Source: Paramacrobiotus metropolitanus (taxonomy: Eukaryota > Tardigrada > Eutardigrada > Parachela > Macrobiotidae). Taken from it: a DNA stretch of 64,000 nucleotides. The notes under the pieces are model-generated. The model searched no databases. It saw nothing but the letters and a program-made list of their open reading frames with translations, and was not told the origin of the DNA. This document shows, piece by piece, positions 1 through 13,884 of this stretch (its first letter is position 1; each line of letters opens with the position of its first letter). Location: positions 463,857 to 527,856 of the forward strand of contig NW_026570319.1 in NCBI RefSeq assembly GCF_019649055.1, given 5' to 3'. The translations under genes were made by a program, and so were the position numbers.

Positions 1-1561
1 TTGTACCTTGGCTTCGGATGAGTGCTTCCATCCAGCCGACGATGCGAAGTATTTCAGCTGGCGAAAGTTCTTTTCGGAATATTGCATAAGCCAAAAATCG
101 CTCACCAACACCTTTTCCGGTGACTTCTGCAATGCCAGTTTCAAGGTGAAGAATTACTTATGCGAAATTTTACTGCACAGTAATTCACGCTCAGTACGTT
201 TATTACGTACTGCCCAAATACTAAGGTCATCAGCTTCTTGCTTTTCGTTACAGAAAACCAGCCTGCGAGTGGTCAGTGAAATATCACAGTTTTTACTATG
301 TCTCCCATATATTTGTCAGTAAAGCAATAATTATGATATCAAGCATCCGGTTCACTGCTGTTTTCGCTTTCAAGAAAGCCCAGCACTATAATGAAGACAT
401 TCAGGAGTTTGACTGCTTTACTTCGGACAAGGCCGGGGATGTGGCAGCTGATAAAAAATCCGCGAAATGGTCGGCCGCCAAAGCATGCGATCGCAAAAAC
501 AAAAATCCGGACGACGCTCAGTAAGTCAGTCTCTACGAATTGCACACGACAAGGAATTCAGAAATAAGTCAAATTAAATCAGGAATTTCAGGGATACGTT
601 AGTCAGGCCGGCGGCACTAGCTACCACCGGATTATGTAAACCGGAAAACGTAGACGTACTTGAATCGTTGAAGGCGATCGAGCTAAGAAAAAAGGGAAAT
701 ACTGCATATCATATTATAATAATTTGTAATAATTATTGTAAAACGTCTGTATTGTATTATCGCGGCAGTAAGTGCAATCATGTGTACGTAATAACGTATG
801 TATCAATGTACATGTACTTGTACTCGTACTGTAATCAAGGCAGTATACATATCACGCCTGATTACGGGAAGGATGATGCTTAACCAATATTAAGAGCAGT
901 TTGAACGTGACCTCGTACGCACCGAACCGTAATGTTGTGACTTCGCGTTAACATTTTTCCATTTTTATAGACTGCAGTACAGCTGGCGTGCCTATCGTAT
1001 TCCCCAGAAAGAGTGCGGTCTGGAAGCGAAAGCCGCTAGTGAAGAATATCCTGTGGAAATCTACATCACAGGCTGGGTGGCCGCCAATCCCGATCCCGGC
1101 CGCGATTCCACCCTGGAGGACTGGACGGATGCGGGGCCGCAGGAAAAAACCATCCTGAGTGCAGTTAAAGAAACGTTCACAAAGAAATACCGTGAGTTGT
1201 CTCGCAGCAATCGTATCGATCACGTCAAAGGTGTCTCACAACTATAATAATATTATTTCATTAACTGAAGATTTCTCATGATTCTTTTTCCACAGCGAGC
1301 ACCAGTGGCATGAAATCAGACGGAAACGCCTTCATTTACGATCGAGACTGCACGACAGAAAATGATAAAACGACAAAAAGCTGTTTCGCCTTCAAATATT
1401 CCATGCCGGCTCACAGTAAAATGCAAGTAGATGTCGACGTCTTCAAAAAAGAATTTGCCACCGCGGTCAAGGCTGCCAAAATTCCCGGCGTGCTTAACGC
1501 CTGCTCCGAATCGCCCTGTCGCGCATCAGGGACCGCTTCCGCATCGGGAAAGAAAAACTGA
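1..1561 (+). CDS. Partial gene A: Cys-containing, probably secreted protein of unknown family (last four exons)
   Basis: I read exons 1-145 (continues left of the window), 375-520, 971-1230 and 1296-1561. All junctions are GT-AG and the phases agree. The first visible exon holds the block YFSWRKFFSEYC, the second SDKAGDVAADKKSAKWS, the third YSWRAYRIPQKECG and ITGWVAANPDP, and the last DRDCTTEN and AVKAAKIPGV before the stop. Cysteines recur in each exon, as in a disulfide-bonded extracellular protein. The signal peptide should lie off the left edge, as it is present in the inverted paralogue at 22208-19743, which shares each of these blocks. I do not recognise the family and assign no function. 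The exon model is well supported by agreement between the two paralogues. Confidence 0.72.
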
Positions 1562-1878
1562 CACCGTCAAACTAAGGGTCTTTTAATTTTTCGTTTAATC
1601 TGACATCAGCAGACACAAAAGCGCTGACTGAATTAAGTTGGTCAATTAAGATCCGATAAAAAAAAATCAATAAGCACTGAGTTCATCAAATTTTGAATGC
1701 ACGTTGTAAGCCGACTATACTGCACACGGAGGTAATTCAAAACATCAGCCGAATAAAGCAATCGTAAAGTGCGAGGGTGGTTTACCTTCTTTAACAAAAA
1801 TATCTGGAAAAACGATTTAAAATAGCCTATTTGATAATAAAAATATCAAATACAGCCAACTTGATAGAGCACACAAAT
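1562..1878. other. Gap between convergent gene A and the propeller-like gene
   Basis: AT-rich DNA holding the 3' ends of two convergent genes. I see no further gene or repeat. Confidence 0.5.
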
Positions 1879-3786
1879 TCACAACGATGACTGATAAAAC
1901 AACACCGTATCATCCGAGGAGCCGACCGCGAACACCGGTCGCCACGGATGCACATACAGCTTCATCCCGAAATGCACCCCACCCCCGTCCTCCCCTCCCG
2001 CCACCGGATGACCCATCCGCTGCACCACCCCGCCACTCTGCTGGGCATCACGGATCTCCACCGTGTCCATTCCGTCGGACGCTGCCCGCATCTGATGCCC
2101 CAGGAGCACATGTTCCTCCTTCCCCCCGAACCACCGCACATCGAACAAATCCAGATGGGTGGAGAAGAGCAGATGGAAGTCCTCCGTGGTGGTGTAGTGA
2201 GGGTCGGAGAGCAGGAGGCCGTTCTCCCAGTGCACGAGGAGGCGCGTCCCGCTGTGGTTGTATTCCGCGGAGAAGGTGTCCGGGCCGCGCTGCTGGAAGA
2301 AGTGGAAGCGGCGGCTGGCGACGGGGGCGGTGGAGTGGCGGCCGGCGGTGCGCAGATCCCCGATGACCAGTTGCCGGCCCCAGGAGGAGCAGACGCAGAA
2401 TTCGTGGGGCTGCGCGGGGTTGCGGGAGAGGGAGGTGACGCTCTGGCAATCAGCGGTGATGACCTGGACTTGTCCCATGGGGATCAGGTGGGGTTTCCGC
2501 CGGTCGCGCATGTACAAACGTCCTGCGTGTAAAAACAACCCTGAATGTGTTGCTGTATACTATATGACATCGTCATAGTGGATAGTATCAAGTGCCGTAC
2601 AATCATAAAAACTCGAAATGTAAAAAAATGAAAAATTCCCTGCGGTTTATGTTTCGTTGTAGTTATTTACCAACAGCCTCATAACTACAAATAACATGAC
2701 TATATAATTCTTCCCAATACTGCTCTAGAGTAGCGCGCAAATTACTACAGTATCTACAAAATCACTAAATATGTGTAGTGAAGTGCTTACATGTCCGTTT
2801 CGCCATGGTTGTTCTGCAAGCCCCGTTACACGATGCAATTATGTAAGTAGGTAGTAACTACTAACTAGTAAGTACAAACAATTCGTAAGAAAAGCTTTGA
2901 CAGAGTTACAAATTTTATTTAGTAGGCCAGTAAGGCAACGGCGGCAAATTTCAAATAATTAGCACATTTAACAATTAAACTGATATCTCCGTCACATCAC
3001 TGCATGATACAACATTAATTTGTGTGCTTCTAACGTAAAATTTAAAGTTGGTACTTGATAGCATGTATCTAAAAAAATTTTTATCATGTTGTATTTAAGA
3101 AAAATTAAAGAGTAATGCGATTTGCATTATTGTCCAAATCTGCACTGGAAGTATCAATAAACGAAGAAGTCCGACAAATGCCACAATTAAAACTCCCAAA
3201 AAATTCAATAAACTGACAATAAAATCCCAAAACGTGTGGAAATACTTCCCATTCATGGTCCGGTCAGCGTCAATCGTTTTACAGAATGCATACTCACGCA
3301 GTCCGCCGTACCTTTATCATCCGCAATGAGGATCTCGTTGAAGCATCCCGGCAGCACCGCCACGGCATCCACCGCGTCCTGACATTCCATCAACTGCATG
3401 AGATAGGTACTGGCCGTCTCCACCGCCACAATCCCCAGGAAGCACGTCTCACGATCCCACACCACGGCATAATCGTCCAAACATCTGGTGTGGAAATGGT
3501 TGTTTAACGGGTAAGGACAGTGCGACACCAGCCGTCCGTGTTCCCAGTTCCAGAACTGCAGGTGGAATTCATCGGAGGATCCGGCAGGACCACGGCAGAC
3601 GAAGAGATCCCCGCTGGCGCTGAAATCCGCGCCCCAGTTGGCGGCGGCCACCAGGCGACGGGCCAGCCGCATGCGGGCGTAGGCGTACGGGGAGTTTAGA
3701 CTGCGCTGGAGGGGGGTGGGGTGGATGTTGGTGGGGAGTTCGCGGTCCTGTAAGAACCGGGCGAGATTGAAGCTGGATGTCGCCAT
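1879..3786 (-). CDS. Two-exon beta-propeller (WD40-like) protein
   Basis: Exon 1 runs 3786-3294 from an ATG (MATSSFNLARFLQDRELP) and exon 2 runs 2540-1879. The intron of about 750 bp uses donor GTATGC and acceptor TTCAG. I chose this donor rather than GTGAGT four bases upstream because only it keeps the frame. The product is about 384 residues with repeated beta-strand-like segments typical of degenerate WD40 blades, such as FHLQFWNWEHGRLVSHC, YNHSGTRLLVHWENGLLLSD and the final VFAVGSSDDTVLFYQ. An adaptor or scaffold role, for example a cullin-4 substrate receptor, is possible for such proteins, but nothing here proves it. No canonical WD dipeptide array is present, so the assignment rests on overall pattern. 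Confidence 0.6.
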
Positions 3787-4257
3787 AAATGTAGGAGTGT
3801 ATTGGTGATGATGGGTTTAGACGTGGAGATCATCGTTGGGGGTTTTTTGTGCGGGGTACACAGAGAATAATTAAGTTCAAATTGAACCTCATTAAAATTA
3901 TTACGGGAGAGACAGGAAGTACTGACGGATGCAGAAAATTAAATCCAAAGAGAGAGTTTAAAAACTGAAGACCTGCGCAACTGCGCAACTCATTTTCACA
4001 TCTGCGCGAGGAATCAGCTAGACGCGGAGTATAGTAATCCGCTGTTGTCGGTCATCTATCGGTCGGTCGGTCGTGTCGTCGGTCGGTCATCCGTCATCTA
4101 TCAGCTGTTGTCGGTAAATGTGGGAATTTTCTGCGGAGTGGAGAGCCGAACCACTGGACAGCTGTCAAATCAGGGCGGTCGGGTTAGGCGCTGAAATTTC
4201 ATTCAAATTTGACGCGCAAGCAGGAAAAATTAATTAATCGTATGCAAACAACTGAAT
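3787..4257. other. Upstream region of the propeller-like gene
   Basis: This is the presumptive promoter and 5' UTR of the minus-strand gene. A short tandem run of GGTCGGTCG/CATC units lies around 4055-4110. I see no gene. Confidence 0.4.
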
Positions 4258-4427
4258 TTAGGGTGGGTCTCACATTCAAAGCGAATCTAGTTGCGATACA
4301 GCAACTCCACCTCGCGAGGTGGCTTCGCGTACCGTATCTGTAGGCGTGGCCACTGCAAACAACCACCTCGTGCGGTTGAGCAACCGTACCCTAACGAGAT
4401 TCGCTTTGAATGTGAGACCCACCCTTA
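4258..4427. mobile_element. MITE with 3-bp TTA duplication (PIF/Harbinger-like)
   Basis: The element spans 4261-4424. Its ends are perfect inverted repeats of about 28 bp (left 4261-4288, right 4397-4424) starting GGGTGGGTCTCACATTC. It is flanked on both sides by TTA (4258-4260 and 4425-4427), which fits the 3-bp TWA target duplication of PIF/Harbinger elements. The centre contains a perfect 16-bp palindrome CCACCTCGCGAGGTGG at 4307-4322. It has no coding capacity. Confidence 0.8.
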
Positions 4428-6552
4428 CAATATTTAGACATTGCCTAAAAATTTAAAATGCACTAAATTAAACCTTTACTGTAAGTTCTCGAATTAGTGT
4501 GCGGCCTACAAATTTACGATTGTGCCGTGTGCGTACCGCGTGTATGTACCATATCTGCTGTACTTCTATATTTCAGTAGTTTAAGTTTTACTGTACTTGT
4601 CCAAATTAAAGCGCTGTCGTTTGTTTTACCGGTAGATCAAGTACTACGGTATAAGTACTTAATAGCATAGAATAATAAAAGTTTTCTGTACAACTACAAA
4701 ACACATCAGTTTTGTCAACATTAGCCAAGTGTGCGTTTTTCAGTAGAAGTATTATACCTCAATATTCTTCAATGTATTTACTCGTACAAATAAAGCTTTG
4801 ACCGGCATTTTGTACTTGGACCGGCAAAGTTCTTACGTTGTATACAGTATACCTACAAGGCTACAATGTAAATTGTTATTGATAATACAGAAATTTAATT
4901 GTAATTTTGCACACATGTATTGTACTGCATACAGTGCTGCATACGTACGTAGTACTGAATCTTCCCGTTCCATGTTCCATCCAACTTCGTACGTTTCTTT
5001 AGTGTACAAATTCAGTTCCTGAAATCGTTAAATTAGTCTGGGGATTTCAGAACGCATCGGTTTCCGGCGTTAGGTCGGAGAAGGCATGATGAGATATACG
5101 ATAGTACGCGTAGTAAGCCATGTACATCACTGTAACACACCCTGCGCTACGGCCAGGCGCCGGGAAAGAAAATTAAATTTGTTTGGCGATTTTCTATATT
5201 TATGCGCAATCAAGCACGTCAGCGACTCAGCATCGTTAAATATGGTAGTACATCCCGTTGATGCGCAGCTGCAATTTTTGTGCAACCATATGCGTTTGTT
5301 GTTGAATTTACTTACATGAAGTGTTTCCGGTTGTTGACACATAGCACGACACGACTTTTTATGCCGACAACCGCCCCGGGACCGTTAACAAGGATCAACC
5401 AGTCGTCCGCGATAGGATACCTCAGTACGAATATCCCTTGTGTGGATGTTTGTTTATCAGATGCACGAGGAATGTTTGTTTATTCTGTAGTAAAGAAATT
5501 TAATCATATAGTTGTCATTTTACTGGGTGGGCTTTTTGTCGAACTTTTATGGTTTGTAATTATCAGTTTTGTCGGAATGCATGTTAATTTATGCGGAAAA
5601 ATCCTCCATAATATTAAAATATTCTGGAATATATTATATATACGCGCTGCATGGAAGGATATTTTATTTACAATTATGGAAAAATTCGGATATCCTATAA
5701 TCCGGCCGGATATTATTGTATTCTACATCAATCATCAGATTATTGTACCGCACTTTAATTGTTGTATCGGTCGGGAAGTTTCGAATTAGCGGGATATTAA
5801 ATTAATTATACAATTTGAAACCAAAAAGCACAAATGGAAAACCTGTATCTCTATTGTTTATTTCTGGTAAGAAAACATTCAAGATTACGTTTACACATAT
5901 AACAAAAGTTACCCTATATTTTAAAGGAGGACAAAATTTTACTCTTTATTATTCTGCAAAATGCATTCCCGTATTTATTCTATAAGCTGTCTGTACGTAC
6001 AGCCCAGTAACTGTGTATGCATTTGCTGTCTTTCTGAAATACAAATTATTTCGCATTAGTACGGTGTTTTAGCAAGTTGGCATTAAATTAGTTATTTATT
6101 TTTGCTGGTGTATAAATAAAACCATTATAGAAATAATAAGCTGCATGACATAACGCATTACTTTTACCGCTGTTTCCTCGTCAAGAAGCAGGTAAAAAAT
6201 GCGAAGCCGTTTTACTACTACACCTTTCAAATTTTTGTATGTAAAAAAGTTTGAACTGAAAACGCGGGAACGGAAGTAAAATGTTGCCACTCAACCGGAA
6301 GTCCCTACCTCTCCCATCCAGCGCAGCAAATCCTTTGCTGTACTACACCATGCCTCAAGCCAAAACAACACAGCCACTATGTACTTTCCGCTCTATCACA
6401 TCATTCACATGTACAAAATAAGTTTAAATAACCCCTGACCGGAAGCGTCCGCAGGGCAGTGTACCAACAATCGCAAATTACTCGTTCATTGATGTAGAAA
6501 TTATATTGCGTGCATACCCTGTTCGCCCAATTAAACGGCAATTGACTACGAA
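4428..6552. other. Long AT-rich intergenic stretch upstream of the sugar transporter
   Basis: AT-rich sequence with many GTAC/GTACTG words. An open frame at 5280-5789 could encode a hydrophobic 169-residue peptide, but it lacks recognisable motifs and normal coding composition. I do not call it a gene. The right end should contain the promoter of the transporter. Confidence 0.4.
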
Positions 6553-9500
6553 ATGGCGGATTGGCTGCCTAACGGGCGGGTCGCGCCAGCCAATGAGGAG
6601 TCAGCACGCCCCCGCAATAGCGATGTGCCATTCGACGCCGTGGAGATCGAGCAAGGCCACGATGAAGTGGCCCCGCCCCCACCAGTTAGCGATACACCAG
6701 CCAGACCGAACACGGTTGCAACGCCGCCGCAGACAGGCAGTAAACGGGGTTTATTGGGTCTTCTAGACAAATATCGCCGTCTCGTAAGTTTTCATGTTTC
6801 TCCACGTTTTCCAGCCCCGTTTTCCCAGGGTCGTTTGAAGTGGTTTTCCGTTGAGTTTTCCCTCGGTTTTTATGGTGGTTTAATAGTTGGTAGAAGCCGT
6901 TAAACATGAAGGAAAGCAAGGTAAATGGATGCTTATCGGAGGCAGTAAAAAGCATGCAATGGAAGCGTTGCAGTTTGACTGATTCATTTGCGGATTCTTG
7001 ACATTTGTTGGTTTTATGATCGCGGTTGGCCGCTATCTTATCTCGCGTTTACGCTTCCTGATGAAGTGTTATTGAATAGTAAAAAGGATCTGCGTGGTAG
7101 ATTTGCGGGATTGATAAGATAACTTGACAAGAATCCTGGAGAAATTCATCGGAAACTTTGATACGTGTTTTGAATTTTTCACTGTTTTAAGTTTTTGTTG
7201 ACAATAATCATGCAGTGTTTTGGTTGTCAGGATGATTAATGAAGTTCCTGCAGCGATAAGTGATTTCTGTATTTTTTGTAGGGACTAACCGGACCCTTGG
7301 TGTTCGCGATTTTAGCAGCGGCGTTTGGATCGTCTTTCTTGTTTGGTTATAATATCGGAGTTATCAATGTTCCACAGACGGTGAGTGCAGTTTATTTATT
7401 TAGGAAATTAAAAAATAGTCGCAAATACAGCCATTGAAATGTGCATTATTCGTTCTAAATTTTTTATTATTTATTTTTGGTTGGCTTGGATATTTATTTC
7501 CATTTTTGATTTTGTGATTTATCGGTTTTTTTTTAAATTGGTACTTTGATTCCGTGGGAAACTCGCAACTTTCAAGGCCAGTTTCCGGCAATCAATAAAT
7601 CGATACTGTGCTGCAGAAACTGAAATATTGCGCGGTATTACCGTATTATCAATTATGCGATTGATATGGATATGAGACTATAAATAAATATGCATCAGAT
7701 GCGTTTTGTTAATATTATGCTGCATATTATCGGTTAAACCGTTAAAGAATGTTCGTGTGCATCTTGGCGAAACAGCGTTCGGTATATGTAAATGTGGTGA
7801 ATTTTTCCCAATTTTCCTGCAAAAATTGGACTTCCTGTTGTACTGTGATGGTAAAATTTGGTTCGTTTGATTCTAAAAATAATCGTTTCGAAATATGGAT
7901 AATTTATCAGCAGCATCTGGTTAATAAATGTTGCAGATTAATTTAATTAATTCATCAGTATTCAATAGTAAAAAAAACCTCCAGAAATGTTTGAATTGAA
8001 GTAACGTTTCGAAATAAAAATTATTATAGATGGGATTCTAAAAATAATCGTTTCGAAATATGAATAATTTATCAGCAGCATCTGGTCAAGTATTGCAGAT
8101 AATTTATTTACTACCTAGTAATTAATCAGTAGTAAAAAAAACCCCAGAAATTTTCGGTTTATGATAAGATCGTGGTTTTTGACCGAGTATTTTGGCAGGG
8201 CATTTCTGCATGTGTTTTTTTGTGTGTGAATTGAAATTACGGTGCATCACATCATTTGACTGCCAGCCACAATGTTGTCAAATGCCGATTGTACATGCCA
8301 TGAATATTAATCATTTATTTGGTATTTCTTGCACCGCAGCCGAAGTATCCATGGAGCGTAACTGACACATGTCAAACGTACGATTGTTTCATTAGGCTCA
8401 TTTTTCACAGGGTAGTTGGTTAACAACTTAACATCCAATTATCCCCTTTTATTCACACCGCTGTTTTTACTGTATCGTTTCGAAATTGATAACCTGTATC
8501 TTATTGGAAAATTTGGAACTGTATCCAATCTGTTACTGACTTACTGTGTATTCGGAACCGCTTTGTGTCAATAAGAAAGCCACACGATTTTATTGTGCTT
8601 TGCGATAACACACAATTCTGAATGATAACGGTGTTGTTTGTTCTTTAAAGTGGTCTTTGTGTAAGTACGGCGCGTGCGATAGACGCGTGTGTTATCAAGT
8701 AATTTTATACTGGGACTTTGTGCGAAACGTATGTTAAGCGTCCTTTATTAGTTACTTCATAGATCACACAATTTACTTGCCCCTGCCGTAATTCTTTTAA
8801 AATTTGGATGATGCTAATTAATTGATATAGAGTGTACTTTATTTACTTAAATTTCAACGGTGATTTATAATGAATTATTAAAAATTTCAACGATGATTTA
8901 TAATGAATTATTAATTAAACTGAATTTTATATTGCTCTATATTATGTGGAGAAGTTACTTAATTATTGTATCTGCAGTAAATCTGAAGCAGCCGCAGGGA
9001 TTAAATAAAAATAATTTTATTCAAATTTTTGGATCGCGTTAAATTTTAAAACATTTTATTTGCGAGATAAGGAATGGGTTTGGGCAGTGATATTGATATT
9101 TTTTGCTAGTTTTTACTGGTAAGTTCGCACTTCGATGCAAGATAGAAGATTGTAGTGAAGTGGCGTCTTTGGCGGTTATCAGCAGTCGGTAAATCGTAGA
9201 CGGTATAGTTGTAAGAGCTTCACAAATTTTCCAGTTCATTTAGACAGTTCAGATTTGGATTATATATATCGTTTAATTTTTGTTACTGCAAATGATCAGA
9301 TTTATTTACTGACTACTCTTGTATTAAATTGTGCTGCTATGTGCTGGAGCCATTTTTCTCACAGAATTTTGTTGCCAATTTTCAGATCTCGTAATTCAAC
9401 GCTAATACTTCCCGATGCTACCAGTATTACGTAATTTTCTATTAATTTTTTAGTTTAAAATTGGATGACACGGTAAAAGGGCGTTTTATTTTTGGCTTAA

Positions 9501-12500
9501 TCAGCGTGTAGAGACGCTTGAATTCGGTCAGCACGATGGCAGCATGCCCAGTTTTCTTTGCACTGTCTGCCTAAATAAAGATGAGCTTTCGTACTGTGCT
9601 TGAATAGGATTAATTTTATCACTATCCGAAATATGATTGATCTCTGCTTTGACAGCAGAATTTGTGTAGTTTGACGTGTGCGTACTGACGCGCGATGTTG
9701 CAGTCGATTCTTACTGGCGGAAATTGAACGGATTATCACGAACAAAAACTAAACAATTCTGCAGCAGCCCATAAAAATTGAAAAATAAAAATACATTATA
9801 AATAATCCTTCCAGCAAAGCATTCTTGGTTCGATGATGCAAAAAAGGATTGAATGAAATTCGAAACACAAAATTAAGTTTAATTAACGCTCTTCAATTGA
9901 ACATACGGATCGCTTGCAAGACGTAGTGTAACGGCCTAACAAAACTTATGGCTATGGCAGTTTCTAAAATTTGAATGAACGCTACATGCACAAGTTTCTC
10001 ATGTTTTTGTTATTTTCTCTTATGTGCAGTTGGTTGGGAAATGGATCCGCGATGTCAAATGCAGCCGGCTGGACAACCAGACCGCGCCGGTCGCCGACAT
10101 CGAGAGATGGTGCGCCCCCATTTTACCGGACACTCCGCAGGAAGAGAACATGTTCAAGGACAACACGGAGCTGAACACCATATGGTCCACGGTAACGTCC
10201 ATCTTCTGTGCCGGTGGTCTGATTGGAGCACTGTCCAGTGGATTTTTCGTTTCCAGATTTGGCCGGTGAGTTGAAATATGTAAGAAATTACAGTGGAGTG
10301 ATTTTATGTCATGTCAGAATTTTGTGAGTAACTGTTATACTGTTACATTATACAAACGATACTTTATTGGGAAATAAAATAACGTTTGACAGGATATAAA
10401 TAAATAGCTTTTAATTTGCAACGCCTTTTTTAAAAAAATCCCGGTTAGTTTGAAATTAAACCCAAAAGATGAAGAATTATTAAGATGACGATCCCCGATT
10501 AGGATAGCATAGAGGAAGTGTTTCTTTTGTAAATGCCGTTTTGTTCTGGTGCATAGTTTGTACCCGTACGATGATACTTATTAAAGTTTTTGCAAAGAAT
10601 TATTAAAAATTAAACAGTATTCTTTTATCGTAGTTACAGAGTACAAAAAATAAAATAGCTAATATTGATAATTTACAAAAATAGCTATTCATTTACCGGG
10701 CTTACTGAATATTATTTGCATCAAGCTTTTCGATAAAATAATTCCGATGGCATACGCCATGAAAAATTTTTAAAGCTGTTGGTATTTTATGTAAATAATA
10801 TTTGGCACGATGTTAGCAGTTTGATGGATCCGTGCTTGTTGACCGATTTTCGGGGGTCACGCAATCTGTAGCGCTTCACATGGGATTCGCTGATGTTTAC
10901 AAATTACATAATGGAAATCATGGCATACATGGCTTTGATATCCTGTTGACACCCGTGTTGATCCCTGTAGGAAGGGTACACTGATGATGAATCTCGTTAC
11001 GGGATTTCTGGCTGCCGCTCTGCTGGGATTCCCCAAATTGGCCTACTCCTTCGAGATGCTGATTATCGGACGATTTGTTACCGGTCTCAATTCAGGTAAT
11101 GATTGCTGTTGTCAGCATGCCTCCTCCTGGTTAATTTGTTTTCGGTTTGTTTTGGGGTTGATTGTGTCCAGGGACTAATTGAAATGTTATTGAGCATGAC
11201 GGCTCATGTGAATTTTCCGCTGTACATAAATTTCTTTCGTTTTCAAAATCGTCTGTAATCAATAATCATTCGTTTGATGACTGATTGTAATTATTAGATA
11301 GTTTACTTGATTATCGATTTTAATGGTTTCGGTTACAATGTTTCGTGTGCGCAAAAAGAATACGTGAATTTAACTAACTTCCACTTTATTAAAATGTTAT
11401 CAGTAAAATAATTTTTAGCAAATTTTCACTGCTTATCCCATTATTTAGTTCAGATGGCTGATTTGGATTATGTTACGTTGATGATTTGTTACAGTATAGC
11501 ATAATTTTGTCGGCATTTTAAAGAGATATTCGGTGTTAATTTTGATAACCAGAAAATCGTACGTCTGTTTATTGTGGGTTTATTTGCTTGTAGGCATTAA
11601 TTCCGGCGTGCCACCGATGTATTTCACGGAAATCTCACCGGCGTCGCTGCGTGGCGCTGTCGGCAGTATTCATCAGCTGTTTATCACCATTGCCATTTGG
11701 GTGTCGCAGATTCTCGGTCTCCCCTTCATCCTGGGAACGTCATGGGGATGGCCATGGCTCTTTGGACTGTCGGTCGTACCGTGCATTTACCAGTTGCTGA
11801 CGCTGCCGTTCTGCCCCGAAAGCCCGAAGTATTTGTACCTGGACAAAGGCGATGAAGTCGGCGCCCAGAAAGGTACGTATTGCACTTTTCTTCGCTTTTG
11901 TGTGTATTTTTTTAACTACAGATTTTAAATCGTTTTTAATGCAGAGCGATTATTTATTGTTTTTCTCCAGGGGTGTTGCTTTTTTTTAGTTTTTTACCTT
12001 TTTTTAATGTTTTGTCCGGAAAGCCCCTTGACAAAAGGCAGTGTTTTTCCCTTGTTAAATTTTGCCTTTTTTCATGGTTTATGTGCGCATTTGTTTGAAA
12101 TAGAGATTAATTAATTCATTTTTTCAGTACAGCGATTATTTATTGCGTTTTGCGCGGGTTTCTTGCATTTTTTAGATTTTCTAACCAATTTTTGAGTACC
12201 TTTATGAAAACGTTTATTAGAATGTTATTGAGATGTTAATGGTATTAAAATGGAAACTCACTGGTGATGTTATTCTTTTCATGGCAGCATTGGTGCGTCT
12301 TCGCAAGAGCGATAACGTCGCGGACGAGATGGATGAAATGCGCATTGAGCACGAAAAGGCCAAGAGCGAAGCCAAGGTGACCGTGCGGGATCTGTTTGCC
12401 AATCCTTTCCTGCGCAAATGCACCATTATCGCCATGATGCTGATGGTTATGCAGCAGTTCTCCGGGATTAACGCGGTATGTCCCGGAAACTCTCTTCGTG

Positions 12501-13884
12501 TTGTAATCGCCCTAAAAAATATTTTTTCTATGTGTAAAAATAATAACCATGACAATGTACTAGTTTGGTCTCGTTTTTTAGGTGATGTTTTACTCGACAT
12601 CCATCTTCAAAGATTGCGGGATGAGCGGCAACAGTGCCCTGTACGCCACCATCGGTATGGGCGGGATCAACGTGCTGATGACGGTGATCTCGGTGATTTT
12701 GGTGGAGAAAGCTGGACGTCGCACGCTGTTGTTGGTGGGATTTGCGGGGATGGCCGTGGTGACGATTCTGCTCAGTGTCTTCATGCTTTTGCACGTAGGT
12801 TTCACCATAAAAAATGTGAATCAATCGTCCATGTATTTCAGTGTAGTCTTTCGGTGTAGCATCGTAGATGGATGGCTGTTTAGTAAATACTTAAACAGTT
12901 TTACTGTTGCAAGAATATTTAACAGCGGCAGTAGAAATTCAGGAATTTTCTTCTCTTCACAGGCGGCCGGCAAATGCGGCGGGCAGAAATTGACGGTCGA
13001 GGAGTGCAAGGGCGTGGAGAATATGTACCCGTGGGCGGCCTACGCCAGTATGGTGTGTGTTATGCTCTTCGTGGTCATGTTCGCGACCGGACCTGGTAAG
13101 AGCGAGATTAATTTTGCGAGAGAGAAAAATTATCAGAAATTCCGTGCTGAAAAAGAAAACAATTGCCAGATAAAAGGATGGAATTTGATCGGGAATTGTA
13201 ACGGCATGTTTTTGTAGGCTCGATTCCGTGGTTTTTGGTGACGGAACTGTTCACGCAAGGTCCGCGCGCCGCGGCCACGAGTATTGCGGTGGGCGTCAAC
13301 TGGTTGTGCAACTTGATCGTTGCGCTGTCGTTCCCATTCATTCAGGTACGAATTTTACAGATATATTTGAGGTTTTCGAAAATATTTTACGTTTCGACAA
13401 CCGCTTTTTTTGTTAATGCTAAATTTTACCTCTTTTCAAAAACTTTCCTTTTCGAAGACCTTTTTTGCATTTTACGTCTTATTGCTGAATTTTACGGTTT
13501 ATACGTATTTTCAAAATATTACTCATCGTTCACAGTGTTTTACCGTTTACCGAATACCGAATTTTGTGTTTTTTTCTGAAACGGTTTATTTTTAAACCGC
13601 CGTCTCCTGTGTTTTATTATTGCTGCATTTGGACATTGAATTCTACGAATTTTGACGTTTGTCGGAAATTAATGTTTTATTAAATTTTGGAGATGTAAAA
13701 TATGTGGCCGTTGAAAAATGACTTCCAAATTGATTTTGCTTTGCAGTCGGCTATCGGTGAATACACATTCATCGTCTTCGCCGTTCTTCTCGTGCTCTTC
13801 GTGGCGTACACATGGTTCAAAGTGCCGGAAACCAAAGGCAAAACTATCGAGGAGATCCAGGCCGAATTACGGCAAACTCTGTAA
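6553..13884 (+). CDS. Class I facilitative glucose transporter (SLC2A/GLUT1-like), ten exons
   Basis: Exons 6553-6783, 7282-7380, 10030-10265, 10971-11095, 11594-11872, 12288-12475, 12582-12794, 12963-13095, 13218-13345 and 13747-13884. All are GT-AG, phases agree throughout, and they give about 588 residues. The product is a twelve-helix major facilitator protein that would move hexoses down their gradient across the plasma membrane. Diagnostic motifs in order are GRKGTLMMN after helix 2, [10 protein letters not shown] in helix 4, [28 protein letters not shown] before the large cytoplasmic loop, [13 protein letters not shown] in helix 7, [19 protein letters not shown] in helix 10 and the tail [12 protein letters not shown]. 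The N-terminus has a Pro-rich cytoplasmic extension of roughly 80 residues. The loop between helices 1 and 2 carries an NQT glycosylation site. Intron 2 is 2.6 kb; most others are shorter. Confidence 0.93.
7869..8199. repeat. Tandem duplication of about 165 bp in transporter intron 2
   Basis: The stretch beginning GATTCTAAAAATAATCG at 7869 recurs at 8034 with few differences over the first 53 bases and looser similarity after that. It lies inside the 2.6-kb intron and has no coding content. Confidence 0.6.
8850..8920. repeat. Short tandem duplication in transporter intron 2
   Basis: Two adjacent near-identical units of about 33-36 bp containing ATTTCAACGRTGATTTATAA. Confidence 0.6.

Noticed and set aside
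5280-5789. 169-codon hydrophobic open frame
   Set aside because: AT-rich, no motif, coding-like composition absent; probably chance.
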